From Saturnia japonica (taxonomy: Eukaryota; Arthropoda; Insecta; Lepidoptera; Saturniidae), in NCBI GenBank assembly GCA_033032175.1, contig CM065323.1, positions 12,152,001 through 12,216,000 of the forward strand: 64,000 bases of DNA. Reading direction: 5' to 3'. Shown piece after piece: positions 1 to 15,500 of this stretch. How positions within the stretch are numbered: the stretch's first letter is position 1; every line of letters starts with the position of its first letter. The notes beneath the pieces were generated by a model. It saw only the letters and a program-made list of their open reading frames with translations. It had not been told where the DNA came from and searched no databases. Both the position numbers and the translations under genes were made by a program.

Positions 1-77
1 TCAATGTCTCTTTGTTATTCATTTTCATTATTAACTGTATTAAAGAAAATATAACAATTTACTTAAATTTCTTTCAG

Positions 78-150
78 TACCTCCTAAACTTAACAAAACA
101 TATAGTGTAATTGAAATCAATGAAAATAAACCAGCTACCATAGAATGCAA
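78..150 (+). CDS. Gene A exon: first half of Ig domain 1
   Basis: The acceptor TTTCTTTCAG precedes the exon and the donor GTGAGT follows. It reads [10 protein letters not shown]...ATIECK, an Ig A-to-B strand region with the first conserved Cys. Two leading bases complete a codon from an upstream exon outside the window. The 73-nt length and phase equal those of 3177-3249 and of gene C 60363-60435, showing a repeated two-exon Ig unit. Confidence 0.8.
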
Positions 151-3100
151 GTGAGTATTTTTCCTTTTAAAAGGCAGTTGAAGAGTCTTTTAAAATTGCT
201 TTAAGATATACTGTAAGAAGAAACCGTAATATAAAATTTACCATCCAATTTCATAGGAATAATGAATAAATTATAACTGCAAATCGATGTCAAATTATTG
301 TACATATTTGGGTATTTCCGATTTTGGAATACTTTAACAAACCTTGCCCGTGTTACTTATGAATACTATACTTAGTCACTGTGAGAAAAAACATGAAAGG
401 ATCTCGTAATTTAAGTACTAACAAAGCATTATAAACATCTAATAGCCGAATTCTTCATTATAATTTTAGAGTCCTCGAAGGTACGCCTATACCGAAATTA
501 TCATGGCAATTTAAAAGCCGTGAATCACGAGAATTTTTACCTATACCAGGTTTTGCGGAATATTTGCGTATACCAAGCGCTGTACTACAAAGTGCTGGTA
601 ACTACAGATGTATTGCTGAAAATTCTGCCGGTCGCGATGATAAGACTACAGGTAATTAAAATAGATGAAAAATAAATAAAGAAATGTTTTCACTTCTATC
701 ACGTATACTTGCTAAAAAATTTTTAAACATAATTTATACAATTCGTGCTTGTTCTAAATTTAAAACATTTTTATTCTCTTGTGAGTAAAAGAGTGTTTTA
801 TACACAGTTATCGATGAATAAAATACCCTTTTTCGAGTGACAATGGTAAAAAAGTAACTATTTAACCAAAAGTGACTGAATGATATTTCAAGAGAGATTT
901 TAATAAATAACCAGTCGAAGGTAGTAAAACGGATTTCTGATTACATAGTTACAATACAAAATTTAATTCTACTAAAGTAGCAATTGAGCTTCCGTAACTA
1001 TAACACTAAACAAAATGATTTGAATGCCTATTTACTGAGTACAGTTGGATAAAAGTGAAACTATAATAGTTTGATTTACTTAGCTACAACGGTTGTTTCA
1101 GAACTTATTGTTGTTAAGAAACCATTAGTAATGATTGTTGAAGGCAGTAAATTAACTCTTTCTTATGGAGCTAATCTTACTTTGGCATGCAAGGTAACGG
1201 CGTACCCAGTTCCGACTATTACCTGGAGCAGTGATAATGATCCCATTATACCATTTGAGGTATGCACCGGTTTTGAATTTTTAGATCTCTAACTAAAGCT
1301 ACAGATGTCGCCGGATTGACTTCCACTCTAAGACCAAACTAAATCAGTTACTTGATACATTTCCACCAATGTATCCAATTGATTGTAATGATCCAAAGTT
1401 TTTATTTAGATACCATAGTCTTTTTATTTATGTAGGGTCAAGGGCAACATTAAATTATTAAAGTCAACTTAATAAATGTTGATTTAGTCAATATTGTGTT
1501 TTTAGTAGCATTATCTATTTTAGTGAACGTTTGGACTATGTTTTCTTATACTTGGGCATTGTTATAGTTTAAGAATTTTTTTTATTGAAAAGTGTATTAA
1601 AATTTTAGCATTACCGGTGTTTCCAAATAGTAACAGTGGTGACACTTATAATGGTATAATTTTTTTTGCCAATAAATTAATATAAGATTTAATAAAAAAA
1701 CCTAACCATTTATTCGGAGATATATATAGTTATAGATTTTCTAATGCTTTTAGACATTACCTGATAGCAGCGAATTTCAATACATTAGCCGTCTAAGAAT
1801 TATTAGTGTGAAAAAATCATATAACTTCTCCTGTAAGGCTGAAAACAATCAAGGAATAGTTACCGAAAGTATTGAAGTTGTTACCGAACCACCGTTTCAA
1901 GTTCTGGAATACCCCAAAGGTAAGACCACGAAACCGTTGTGAATTCGCGTAATATATTCTAGTATACATCATAAACTTTGTAGTTTTATATAATTTAAAA
2001 CACCTACCCCTAATCAAATATTGTTTTTTCTCCTCCGGGATGAAAAGTTCACTTTTAGTCCCTGTCACGCGGGAGAAAAGTACCCGATTCCCTCCCGGTG
2101 AGATGGCAAATGTGCGCATGCGCGTACTTTACTTTATCTCCCGGTAACCTAGCAACTGCGTGTTTATATATAAAATATATAAACTTTTATATAAACTTTT
2201 CATCCCGGAGGAGAAAAAAATTGCAAACGCACCTAGGGAAAAAAGTAGGACATCCCCACCCGCGATTGTCACCCTCGCCTTCAGCTCGGGTAATAACCAT
2301 ACGCGCGGGCGTGAATGTCTTACTTTTCTCCCTCGGTGCGTAATATACTATTTTTTATTTTTCTAGAACTTTTTGTAATTATTAGTTAAGATAAAATTGA
2401 TTTATGAACGATTTTTAATTTTTACAGAGTGGGTTAGCGTTGAATACGGTAAAGAGTATAAGATACGGTGCATCATACTATCGAAGTTATCAATGCAGAT
2501 GCAATGGTTTCATACCATCGATAAAAGCAATACAATACAAATTTCGCAGTCATCTAATAAATATAACTTATCTATTGATCATAACGAGCTCACTATCAAA
2601 CAAATGGATTCAGATGTTGTTGGAAAATATACTTGCAAGGCATCTTTATTGATTGATGCTGCCGTGTTTAGAGAGTTTGATTCAAACTTAGTTTTGGGTG
2701 ACTTAGGTGAGTTATTTGAGGAAACGGTATTGTTATGTGACAATTAATTTACAAGACACGATAGTCGAATAAGTTAAGTAGTGGTATACAGATTCGAATT
2801 CCACCGGTTCCAATCTTAGCATATTATGCAAACAAATTCTTAGTGCTAGCCTAATATATAATTTAAATTAGTCGAAATTAGTAGTAGGAAATACCATGAT
2901 GTAATAAAAAATGAGGTTTTTTATCTATTACTGTCTATTTCTCGGCGTTTGGAATTGTCTCTATATCTTATGATGATGTTGTGATTTGATAGGTCAAATC
3001 ATCCTCCAAAAAGGCGGCATATGTGTAGTGAACTATCCGTATTAATTTATTTAACACTAGCGTTAGTTACTTTCGTGAAAGCCTTCAAATTATTTTCTGT

Positions 3101-6100
3101 TTTTTTGTTTAATTTAACTTTTTTGTTTTCTTTAAAATGTAAAATAAATATAATTTAACATATTAATTAATTCCAGTGGCACCGTTGATACAAAAAGCGC
3201 CGGCCTTGACGAAAGTTAAAGTTAACACGAATGTGATTATACTTTGCCGGTAAGTGTCAGTTGTAAGCTTTCAAGCTAGCTTTGCGTAAATCTGTTATTC
3301 TTAGTTTTTCTAATTCCACATGAGAGGTTCCTGTCTTTAATGCGTTGATATTGCAGTAAACCTAGTTTGTTTATGTTAAACAATACTGTGTTAACAGTTC
3401 TTGACATTTTTGAATTTCAAACCAATTCAAGCGATTTGCTATATATATGTTATTTGGCAAGGTTATAGGATATATTTTGTAAGATAAAGTACACATAAGA
3501 TACAAGTAGTGATGATAATGATCAATCAATTTGAAAATAAAAGACGCTTTTGGTGCGACAGTGGGCTTACACTGAATAAACTATAAAGGATGTATCAAAT
3601 TAATATACTACGTAATTATAGATACTAAAAAGACCCACAAAAAAGTTAGCTATATCATATGTATATCTTCTAACGATCACCCACAAAAAGCTTTTTTTTT
3701 CTTTAAAATTACCGACGGTGACTGTTGTTGATCGTGGGTTGTAGCGGAGACAAAAAGATTCGCGTGTGCTTTCGGCTGACGGCATTCTGTAGTCTGTGTG
3801 AGCGGAGATACGGGCACAACTAATTTATCATATCATTAATTTCAGAATACTCAAAGGTAACCCGAAGCCAACTATAAAATGGTATTTCAAGAGAAGACAA
3901 AGTGATACATTTGTGCCTATTGAGAAATCAGGAGAAGAATTGTATATACCTGCAATAACTCCCACACAATCTGGTCATTACAAATGTATTGGGGTAAATA
4001 AAATTGGAAGTCATGAAATGATAACAGAGCTTTTTGTTGAAGGTAAATTTTACATTTATTCTATAACATAGGTACCAATTTCCTTAAATCTATACATTAA
4101 ATGGGTTCTATAGTGCTGTATGTAAAACTTTCGTTTCTTTACCTCTTGAAGCGAATAGATGTTAAAATGATTTCTTATATTATTAACAAAATTCTCTTAT
4201 ATTTATCGGAATACTTAACGAAGAGCCAGAGATATTAAGACCTCTTCAATAACTTGATTAATAAATTGCGTTTTATTTTCCAAAATTACTTGTAGTAGCT
4301 GAGTCCGGTCACACGGCAGACGATCACAATCTCAACATATTAATAGGAGAAACAAGAAAAATCAAATGTCTCGTGACGCATACTAGAACTGATTTTATTA
4401 AATGGTACATGGTAAGTATTACAAACTCAATTTTCAGTGCAAACTGATTGTCTTTAGAATATACAGTTTCATACTGTTTACCGATCAATCTGATAAATAG
4501 TATCCACAAAGTATATACATTGTAAGTTTATTTAAATGCTAATACTGGGGTACCATCTAATATTTACGTAATAAAACTTACGGTAATAGAATTCGATCAT
4601 AGAACTAAAAATATGATACTTCTCATAACTGAGAGATTTTCGATGGTCGACAATATGGTTTCAATAAATAAAAATCAACCACTAACGCTGGTGCAACGCT
4701 GCTAAATTATTTATTTAGGGCCTGGAAGTGGTCGCAGGATGTAATTAGTGTGTTCTGTGATCTAACAAAGGCCTTTGACTGCGTGCGACTTATACTTAAG
4801 CTGAAATACTACGGTGTGCTTGGAATTTCTTTCGAAATGCTAATTTCCCATAGGATACATAAAATTATGAAATAGCATATTATGCTTCACGCCTACAATA
4901 TTTAATCAATATCGGTTGTTATTTTTTGAATTAATAAAAACATTTTTTTTAAATCTTATTTTAAGACTAGCTGTGCCCCACGGTTTCACCCGTGTTTTTA
5001 TACGACAAACACCGCACCGCCAGCATACCTGTGGCTACATATTAATGTTTTCTTGTGTATTGTTCTCACTTCACGCAAGTACAAATTATATTAATTTTTA
5101 AATACTTCCCAAGCTGTGCCCAAATAAAATGCTATAAAAGGCAAAATTTGAATTCTTATAATTGCCTTTATGATGAAGTAACTTTTGTTCTTAGGATTAA
5201 TATGCCATGCCTAAAACTAATGCTCATAAATCAAGATTTTAAAGTTCAATAGAAAAAAACGCAAAATACCTTGTTGTGGTTTATATATAAAATATAGGCA
5301 TATGCTATCGCGGACGTTTTTTAGATACACCTTGAATCAATATTTTTGTAGAACATTGTATTAACACGCACGCGGATAAAAGCAGTTCGGGAGGGCTTCA
5401 AACTCCGACTGTCTGTTTTTATTTCTGGATTTAACTCAAAAACGGCTTAATGGTTAAATAAAGAAAATTATTCACCTAAAAATAATGTACTACGACATTG
5501 TTCTGCGCTAAAACATCTACAAAACATTTTATGATAGTATATGTGTAACTTTTATAGAAATCGGAATAAAAAATATTTTATTAATTAATATGTCGTTTGA
5601 CCGCTTTATCTGCATGCGCTGATCAAACGCTTCGCAAATCAAAATTAAAATAATCTTTATTCAATTCAGGCCCTAAGAAGGCACTTATGAACGTCAAACA
5701 CTACTGGTCGGTTCGGAAAACGTCCTATACACCGAGCAGAACCGATAAGAAACTCGATCGGGTTTTTCTTTTTTTCTCAACTCTACAAATGTTAATATAA
5801 CGGGTACAATAATAATAATTTAATGGATGCACAGAGAGAGAGAGAGTCACTTTCAGACAATCACTATCATTCACATAATGATACACCCTATAATAACCTT
5901 TTGACAGAAAAGCCCGCTTGACATGGTCCTTGAACTTGTTGTCCGGCAAATCAGTAATGTGCTTCGGGATCTTGTTATAGAACCTAACACTATTACCTAA
6001 AAAACTTTTATTAGTCTTACTAAGTCTAAAACACGGCACGACTAATTTATCTCTATTTCTAGTATTAACATTGTGCTGATCTTTGACAAAATCCAGCTTG

Positions 6101-6523
6101 TCTAAGTTTTTACGAGCATGCATTAAGTTATCAAAGATGTATTGGGAGGGCACAGTTATAATACTAAATTCCTGGATCTTGTTCTTTAGTAATTCGCGGG
6201 GTCTCATATTGTAAATTGCAATAATTTTGTTGTAAATTATATTGTAAAATAGTGTATTACAATTTTGTTCAATGAAAAAGGGTTTACAAAGTCTGCCACA
6301 GTATAAATGTATACATTTAAATATTTTATAGAAATCCTAATAAATTTAGTTATGGTAATTTAAATGCTGCGTGGCTGCTTTGGTGCGTGCATTATTCAAA
6401 CGGTTCAAAATTGTTGAAAATAAAGTATAACATTTATTGTTCTACCATAAAAGTTCTTCAAAATAGTCTGTAACAGTATATATGTACATTTTATATAAAT
6501 ACTGATATATTAAGTGAGCAATT

Positions 6524-6599
<76 letters not shown>

Positions 6600-9500
6600 A
6601 TTAGAAACTCGGAAATGGCTCCAACGACTTCTATGAAACTTTGCATTCAGATAATGTTTTACATTCAAAGTTTACCTAGATAGGTGTTTTTCTTTTTTTG
6701 TTTATAAGACACCAAGCACAGCTCGAGTCGACCTCGAGCAGATGTTTTTATATAAATCCTGATATAATCGATTTAATAACAAAATTCTCAACAGCTGTTT
6801 GTTAAAAATGTACTTACCAACTAATAATACACCATAAGGGTTGCGCGTCACCTACGTTGATCGTACTATGCTAGAAATCCTTACGCAGGGGCCAACTACA
6901 ACTGTATAAGATTTCAACTCACTCGGACGAACTACGCACAAACGCTTGGGACATGAACACACAAATATAATTTTTATTTATAAGACTGCCTAGCGCCTAC
7001 GGAACAGCGTTATGATATACAGTCCAGATCTTTCTTCTATTAAGTCGTGCAAACTTACATCAACCTGGATTTTAAAAGTATCTATTTGGAAAAGGACAAC
7101 ATGATACGAATGAAATTATATTTTCGCAGCGCACTTAAAATTACTTCTATTTTAAACAAATTTTTAATACCTCCTTGTGTTACATTATCGCAATTTTCAT
7201 AAAGGTTTCTGATTCTTTGGAAAATAAAAAATAAAACTTTTGTTGTTCGCATATAAATAAATAATATAGCTTTGAGAAAGAATTTCTGAGATCGGTTCAG
7301 TAGTTTTTGTATTTACCCATTATTGAGTTTATCAATTATTACAAACATAATCATTTTTTTATTAATACACTTTATAATATTAGCTTAGATAGTAGCATTT
7401 CTGTTTATCTAGGTAACATACATGCATTGTTCCATGCATCCATTGAGCGGTCTGCAATATCGCGACAATTTTTATTTTGTTATACTCATCATAACTTTAT
7501 AACGAATGCACTGATTTGAATAATTCAAAAAGTAATTTACTCCTACGTAAACAGTATAAATAATTTGGATAAGGATTCATATGATGATACGGAAATTATC
7601 ACTTTTTGTTCGCCATCTGTGTTTTAGTTGACAAATTTGAACAAAAAACGTTTATTGTAATATCACTATAATAATTAAACATATTGTCTCGCGGATTTTT
7701 TTTTTCACATTAATGAGCACGTTCAATATATGTGGGATGATGGCAAAAGTTTAGATGCCGAATTAAAAAAAAAAAGAAACTTGCGTCGATAATAAGATAG
7801 GTGGCGACACGAGAGATTGAAGAATGACGTTTGGGTGAAGACGGTGTGTTTTGTAACTGTGTTAAGATTGTGATTTTAAGACGAATTGTTTGTGTATTCC
7901 CATAGTAAAGACGTTTTCCAGTTAGTTAGTGTTTTTCTTTGTCTACGTCCCACATATATATAGTTTTTTTTTTGTATAATACTAATCGTTTTTGCAGCAC
8001 ACGCGAAGTAAGAATATTTTAGGCCATTTTTTATACTTTGTATAAAAACTATCGACATTTGTATGAGGAATAAATTATTTTTTCAAATTACAATATCGCC
8101 CATGTTACTGGCTGAAAATTTAGATTTATACTGGTGAAAGAATTTTTAAAATCGGTCCTGTAGTTTTTTATTATGATTAAAAGGGGGCAAACGGGCAGGT
8201 GGCGCACCTGATGGAAAGTGATCACCGCCGCCCACAAACATTCACAACACTAGAGGGCTCGCAGATGCGTTACCGGCCTTTTAGGGAAGAATAAGCTCTT
8301 TTCTTGAAGGTCATCAGGTCATAATGGCTCGGAAAGACCTTAGGCGATAGCTGGTTCCACAGAGTGGTTGTGCGAGGCAGAAGTGCCTTAAGAAACGCAC
8401 TGTTGTGGAACGCTGGACATCATGGTGTTATGGCTAGAATTTACGATTCTGTCGCGATGTCCGATGGTGAAATTCAGCAACCAGTATCAATCCAAACAAT
8501 TTCTCGGAACACTCCGCATGATAAATGCGGTAAAAGATGCTGAGTGAACCAACATCTCTACGCAGAGCCAATGGATCAAGCCGATCGGAAAAAGCTCGAT
8601 CGTCAATAACTCGAGCCGCTCTACGTTGAATGCGGTCAAAAGGAAGTAGCTGGTACTGGAGGGCTCCCACCCAGAGATGAGAACAATACTCCATGTGGGG
8701 TTAAATTTGCGCCTTATAAAGATTTTGGCGATGAGCCGACGTGACGTACCGTCTCGCCTTACTGAGCACACCAAGCTTCTTTGAGGCCAATTTGGCCTTA
8801 CTTTCCAACTGACCTCGGAACTGGACGTCACTCGCAATAACTACGCCAAGAATTCCGATACTGGCTGTAGCAGGCAGGGGAGTGTTCTCAAAACGAGGAG
8901 TTGCGACGAATGGTGACTTTTTAGCGGTTAGCGCGCAGACTTATGTCTTTTTAGGGTTGAACTGGACTAAGTTTAGTCGACCTCCAGGTACTGCAGGAGC
9001 TGGTAGTTGATAACGGATTCCTTTATCTTGGAGAACAAGGAAGTGATGGCTATAGGTCTATAATAATTGAACGGATCCGAGCGGTTGCATTTTTTAGGGA
9101 TCAGGTGCACTAAAGCGGCCTTTCAGGATTTCGGGACTACGCCTAATGCATAGGAGTGCCGAAAAAGATGCGTTAAAACCAGTGCCAACTCCGGAGCACA
9201 TATCTGCAACATGATCGGAGGGATGCCATCAGGCCCACTCGACTTATGAATGTCCAAGGAAAGAAGTGCTTTGCGAACTACACTTTGCCGGAACTTAACC
9301 TCCGGCATCGTAGTATTGCACCGCGGGATTGACGGTTGAAAGTTTCCTTGATCATCCAGAGTCGAGTTGGATGCAAAGAGAGAGTCCAGAAGATCAGCTT
9401 TTAACTTCGCAGCATGAGCCAACGAGTCATCCTCCGTGTGCAGGTTTGTAAAAGAAGGTTGACAGAAATTTCCTAAGACAGCTTTGGCGAAAGACCAAAA

Positions 9501-12500
9501 CGCACGAGATCCCAACGGGTGATGCGCTAGCTTCTCGCCTATTCTGCCAATGTGCTCCGACTTCGCCTTAGCAATGCCACTTTTGAAGGACTTAGAGGCA
9601 GAGTTATACTTCTTTTAAAATGTGCTGGTATTTACATCACCAGACGCCGACGCACCAGCCCAGGCCTGGTAGCATTCCCGCTTTCGGTGTAAAGCCGTCT
9701 TACAGAAGCGACCAAACCAAGGTTGGGATCTGCCACCGATGGGCCCTGCAGAGAACGGAATGAAGAGTTTTTGAGTTTATCCATTTTCAAACAAAAATCA
9801 AAACTTTCTTTTTTATAATATTAGTATATATATATATATATATAACACCGATTGATAACGGAACACGACATACCAAAAAAAAAATAGTGGGTTCTTCTTT
9901 CAAAATTTCATCCCCTATTTGACCTCTTCAAGTTTTATCTACGCTTCATAAGGTACCCTATGTCCTTCTCCAAGGTCCAATATATCTCTATTCATGAAAA
10001 TTGGTTTGGTTATGACCAACCGACAATTATACAGCCCATGCTGACCTCACTTTAATATGATTTATCATATAGATCTGAGGTCAACGTATATTGGAAAAAC
10101 AAATTTTCCGAAAATGTCCTTTTGTTAATTATATGTAAAGTTTTATCATCATCATTTTACAAACAGTAATCAGCCAATTCAATCGAATAGTTATATTTTA
10201 ACATTTTTATCGAAAAAATGTTCGACGTGATTATTTTAATTATAACTTTTTTATTTATAAACTGATTGAAATAAAACAAACGCTAAATTTTAAGTCAAGC
10301 TTACTACAATATATTAGTGAAAAACGGATCCAAATCGGTTAAGCTGTTTCTGAGATTAGCGCGCACAAACGTTGGCAAACAGACAAAAATTGTAGCAATC
10401 ATTTTTTTGGGTTCTACTCGTTGATAAAGGCCCCCATAATAGTTTTTCTCATATATCTTCTATGTACAGACATCGATCAGTTACGTTTTTATTATGTATA
10501 TGGAAGATATCTAAAAATAATATTGACAATTCTTATTGAGCAATGTTAAAAAGCTTCTCGTGTACAAAATTTCATAAAAACCAATCAAACTGTTTTGAGT
10601 AAACGTCAGACATACAAACAGTACAACAAAAATAATTAATGTTTTATTCGTAATCACTAAGTACCTTTTATGATAGGTGTCATTCAAAAAATTTGAAAAA
10701 AAGTTACATGTACAGACACAAATTGATAATTAATTCTACTCCAGCTGCTTCTTGTTCTGTGTGCGCACGGGCAACTGCCTGAGTAAATCATCAAGAAAAT
10801 TCATGTTTCAAACATGTCCTCATAAAAAGTACTGATTAAATGTGATCTATGCATATATATATCCATCTATGCCGTATCTATAGATCTATGTATACCGGCA
10901 ATGTGTCCGAGGCTCCGCATAATTCTTCTACCCAGTATTTATGTTCATCTAGTAATTTTATTTTTCTCGTATTATGTACAATTCATATAGTTGATCAATT
11001 AAGAAATGACAAAAAATACTTCCCGTGTATTAAATTTCACCAAAATCGGCTGAGAACTTTTTTTTATATATCCTAAATGTATTATTATTCACGACTCTAA
11101 TGGACAATCAATTACGAAATGCCGTATGCTCCCCTATACAAAATTTTGATCAGAATCGGTTGAGAATCAGTGAAAATTTAATTTATTAAATTGTTTTTTT
11201 TACTATTTATGCGCATACGTCGTATAATATACTATATGTACTGTACAGTATACACTGTAAACATACCGCTGTCAGGAAGTTAGTATAAATGGGAAACATC
11301 TTCGGGATCTTTAGCTATAATCGGCGTCACTCAGGGCTCGATTTTGCGACCGTTTTTGTTTCTCGTATATGGTAACGATCTATCGCTACAAATTTAAAAC
11401 ATTGCTGATTTGGTTCTTTTTACAGAGGCTTCACTTACATTCAAAGTGAAAAGCGTAGATTCAGAGGTTAGGGATGTTGGCTTCATACAAAACGTATTAA
11501 TTATAAAACTACGTCCGTTACCAATCGGTGTATCCGGTTTGAATTATATTGTAGCGGAAGTTGTTTCGGCACGCTGTCTGCGCATAGTTTTGCTAAACAG
11601 AAATTATATTATAAAATGATTAGTTGAATCATGTTGAAGAAATAGTATCGTAAAAAGAATAAACTTGTAAATACGTTACGCTGCTTCTCTGATACTAAGC
11701 CTATGATGAAATGTGAAAGTGACTCCCTGTCTGTGCATGCACTTAATTATTAATATGGTTTTATTATCGTAAGTTATTGTACAGTCGGAAAAAAAAAATC
11801 GAGTGTGCAATTGAAACGTGGTAGAAGTGAAACCTTCACATCTATGTTTTTTTTAAATTCATAAAATGATTAAATACACACTAATTTAAAGTTTATGAAA
11901 ATTTACATACAAGTACTCACAATCATTATTCACAATATAATTTTCAATTAAGGCATCAACTTGCACATTTGAAATATCCATGGGAATATCACCTGAAAAA
12001 AGTACAACCGTATAATACGTACACGTATAAAAAACACCACGGTTGTTGTGATGCCTTTTCTCAACTAATAACTAAACAAAGTGGGATCTTCTGACATGAT
12101 TTTTGCTCCCTTGTCAGAACTACATCTCAAAATTCGCACTTTTTAATGTTCGTACCTACTTTTGTAGTGTTGGAATTTGCAACATACATATTTTCATTTT
12201 AGCGCCCTCTAGGGAGTTTTTGTGACAAAATGCAAACTTGTACTTTAGTGACGTAATTTGTAAAATCCATAATTTTATTTTATTAGAGTTCTAATTTTAG
12301 CGCCCTCTATTGTTACTTCTGTATGAACTGAAAATAGTTTAATTTCTCATCATAGATTAATCAAAATTATTCCCATACTGTTTGTACAGAAACCGCTAAC
12401 CGAAATAATTTCATTTCTACGACTAAAGTAACCTAACACAATATCAATCAGTAACAGAATGTCATAAGTGTTGTCTAAAAAGGCAGTTAAAAGAAAAATT

Positions 12501-15500
12501 GCGGACATACATTGGAGTAATGTTATCCTTTTTCAGAATGGAATAGACACTATGGTTAATGATACGTATTTAACTTTAGATGACGTTGACATATCAATGG
12601 ATGGAAACTATACATGTCAAGTAACAAACAATCTAGGCTCCCATTCATATACCTACATCGTTGACGTAGGATACCTACCAGTGTTCATAAACGATTTGGA
12701 TACAACTAATATAGATTGGAAAGGCTCGGAAGACCTCGATTGTAAAGCAAAAGCTAAACCAGAAGCAAAGGTGATTATAGTCTATTCATTTATTAATTTC
12801 ACAATTACTTTTTAACGTTTTATATTCTAGCGTTAGACCATAATGTCATCTAAGTGACGATGTAGGCAATGATCACAGGCAATGGTGTTGAAATGCTGAG
12901 CTTGGCAAGAGAGCTGGCTCCCAAGTGCGTTTGAAAAAACAAACCAAGGTGCCTGCCTATTGGTATCAGATTTACAACTTGAGGATGGTAGTTAACCAAA
13001 CGAGAAATAGTAGATGACCTATATCAATTTTAATATGGTTCGACTACGATATTTCTTTTAAGGACAGTTAAGTGCCGCTGGAGGTTTCTTCATGTCGATA
13101 GAAGTGATATCCGAGCATTCTATGGGTATATCACTTTACTCAATGAACTTTTGTTAATACATATTTACAGTATTTTATTGTAATAATCTATTCTTATCAA
13201 TCATTAAATATACCATTAATGTATTAATGCAAATACGATTACCAATAGCTTCCACAATAGGCAAAGTTGTAGACGGACTTCATATTTCGCAACATAAAAG
13301 GGAAGGAATGAAACGAGAAAATGTCGTTTGTAAGTTTAAATAAGCTTCTGGCTTGTTATAAGTTATTATTTGCGAACATTTAATAGCATGTAATGAATAC
13401 TCGATAACAAAAAACTCTCCGAACGACGGTTAAATCTTGTTTATCTATAGTTAAGGCGATACAATAACAACCTATTTCAACATAATTTTAGGCTATATGG
13501 ACATACAATGGAGTACCTGTAGATGTATCAACTGACACACTCGATTTAAAGATATCTGGCTTGGGGCAATACATCTGCAACATCAGTAACGTCCACGGTT
13601 CTATAACTAGGATATTTAACGTCACATCAAATGGTAAACTGTACAATGAAGCTGTATGACTGGTTACACTTGCTCGATTATGATTTTTGATATTTTACAG
13701 TAAAAATGCGACTATTAATTAATTATTCTACATTTACTTTTTCATTTCAGGATGTTTAATAAATAGAAACGCTGAAGCCACTCCGTATACACCTTTACTA
13801 CTAAACAATTCATCTATTTTGCCGTTGTTCGAAACTGTAAATGAATATTTGGTTATAAAGCCGGGAACTCGATTCAAGTTGTCGTGTCACAACAGAAACC
13901 AGATCCTTAATTATTTTGAAAAATTTCCTAAAGAAATCGAATTGGAAGTTACTTGCAACCACGAAGATAAATTCTGGGTCTATAATAAACTCTATGAATA
14001 CTCGGATTTCCACTGTAACGAGAAAGTTTTACCAGTTGTCATAAAGACTAAAAAAGAATGCCTTGGAAATAATAGTGAACTAATACGAGTTGGTTTTAAC
14101 GCTTCAGAATTTATAGAAATTTACCAAGTTTGTTTAGATACTGTAAAAGTTATGCCTTTATATACTCATGTTGTAATGCGACAAAAAAATAGTAAGATCG
14201 ACACAAATGCATTCCAATGGTTCCGAGACACTCAGATAGGTTACAGGAAGATGAACTTGGAATATACTTGTGAGAACGTTCTATCTTCAATGTGTTACGC
14301 CCGGACTCAGCTAGTCAGCGTGCATGACGTTCCCTTTGGTCCAGCACAGACCAGTACCTTTATTGATCATTTAAATAATATTCCTGTTTGGAAACCCGAC
14401 GATGATACTGATAGAGTAAGTTATTACTTAGTAAGTGGTATTCCACTTGTATCATATTTTGTCTGTCATTTGTCAGTACTTATTTTAAAGAAAATATTTA
14501 GTGTACTCAATCTAAACTAATATAATAAAGAGTAATAGTTTTCTTTTGTTTTTTTGTTTGTTTAAACACGCTAATCTCTGGAACTACCAGTCGGATTCGA
14601 AAAAAAAAAATTGTTTATGATAGCCAGACTCTTGGAAAATAGTAAAGGCTATTTAAGATTAGGCTACAACTGTCAGATAGCCTTAAATATTGATTTTTGT
14701 TACGTAAGTCGGAAGTCGATGCCCTCCCGAACTGCTTTAACCACGTGCACGGCGGATTCATTAATGATACGGAAATACAATGTTTTTTATAATGTTAAAT
14801 TTTGCTATTTAACGTATGCTGTTTGGACACATGCTTTAGTAGATAATGAAACCGCGAGGCACAGCTAGTGAGAATATATAGAATAGAAATTATGATTTGC
14901 GATTTTTGAATATATATCAAAATCAAAAATATTTCATTCAATTTGGGCCCTAAGAAGGCACTAAACATTTTTGTGGTGATTTTGTTTGTATTTTTTATAT
15001 TGATGGTAATAGATCGAAAAACCAACCATCGCGTCGACTTACGGGAAAAAGCTAATAGCGAAGTTGTCCAGAGTTACATCTACCTGGGGTCCATAACCAC
15101 AAACACTGGAAGTTGTGAAAAATAAATTAAAAGAGTACCGTGGCCCGATCTGCCGTGGAAAAGATCATGAAGATATGGAAAGATCGTCGCATAACTAAAT
15201 ACACCACGGTTCGCTTAATGAGATGCTTAATATTTCCTGTTATCCTGTATGGAGCTGAAACATGGACGATCCATCAAAAATATCGTAAAACCTTGAGACG
15301 TGGTGCTAATAGCGCTTGCTGAGAAAAAATTGGACTATTCACCGTACTAGGGTTCTATCCTGAAAGAGCTTCGCATCAAACAGACTTTCGTCGGCTGTGC
15401 AAATGCGAATCCTTAAGATGTTTGGACATATTATCCGAACGAAAGTTCATTGGAACGATTAATGATTGTACAAGGAAGAGAAGAAGGTCAACGTTCTCAC

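Noticed and set aside
1817..2119. 100-residue - strand open frame
   Set aside because: It overlaps the gene A exon 1754-1919 and the inverted-repeat element on the opposite strand and resembles no protein.
8487..8837. 116-residue - strand open frame
   Set aside because: It is the wrong frame of the Jockey-type LINE; the meaningful frame is the one reading [13 protein letters not shown].
11410..11619. 69-residue + frame as a small gene
   Set aside because: Its start ([14 protein letters not shown]) is a decayed RT motif that continues from GVTQGSIL upstream, so it is LINE debris.
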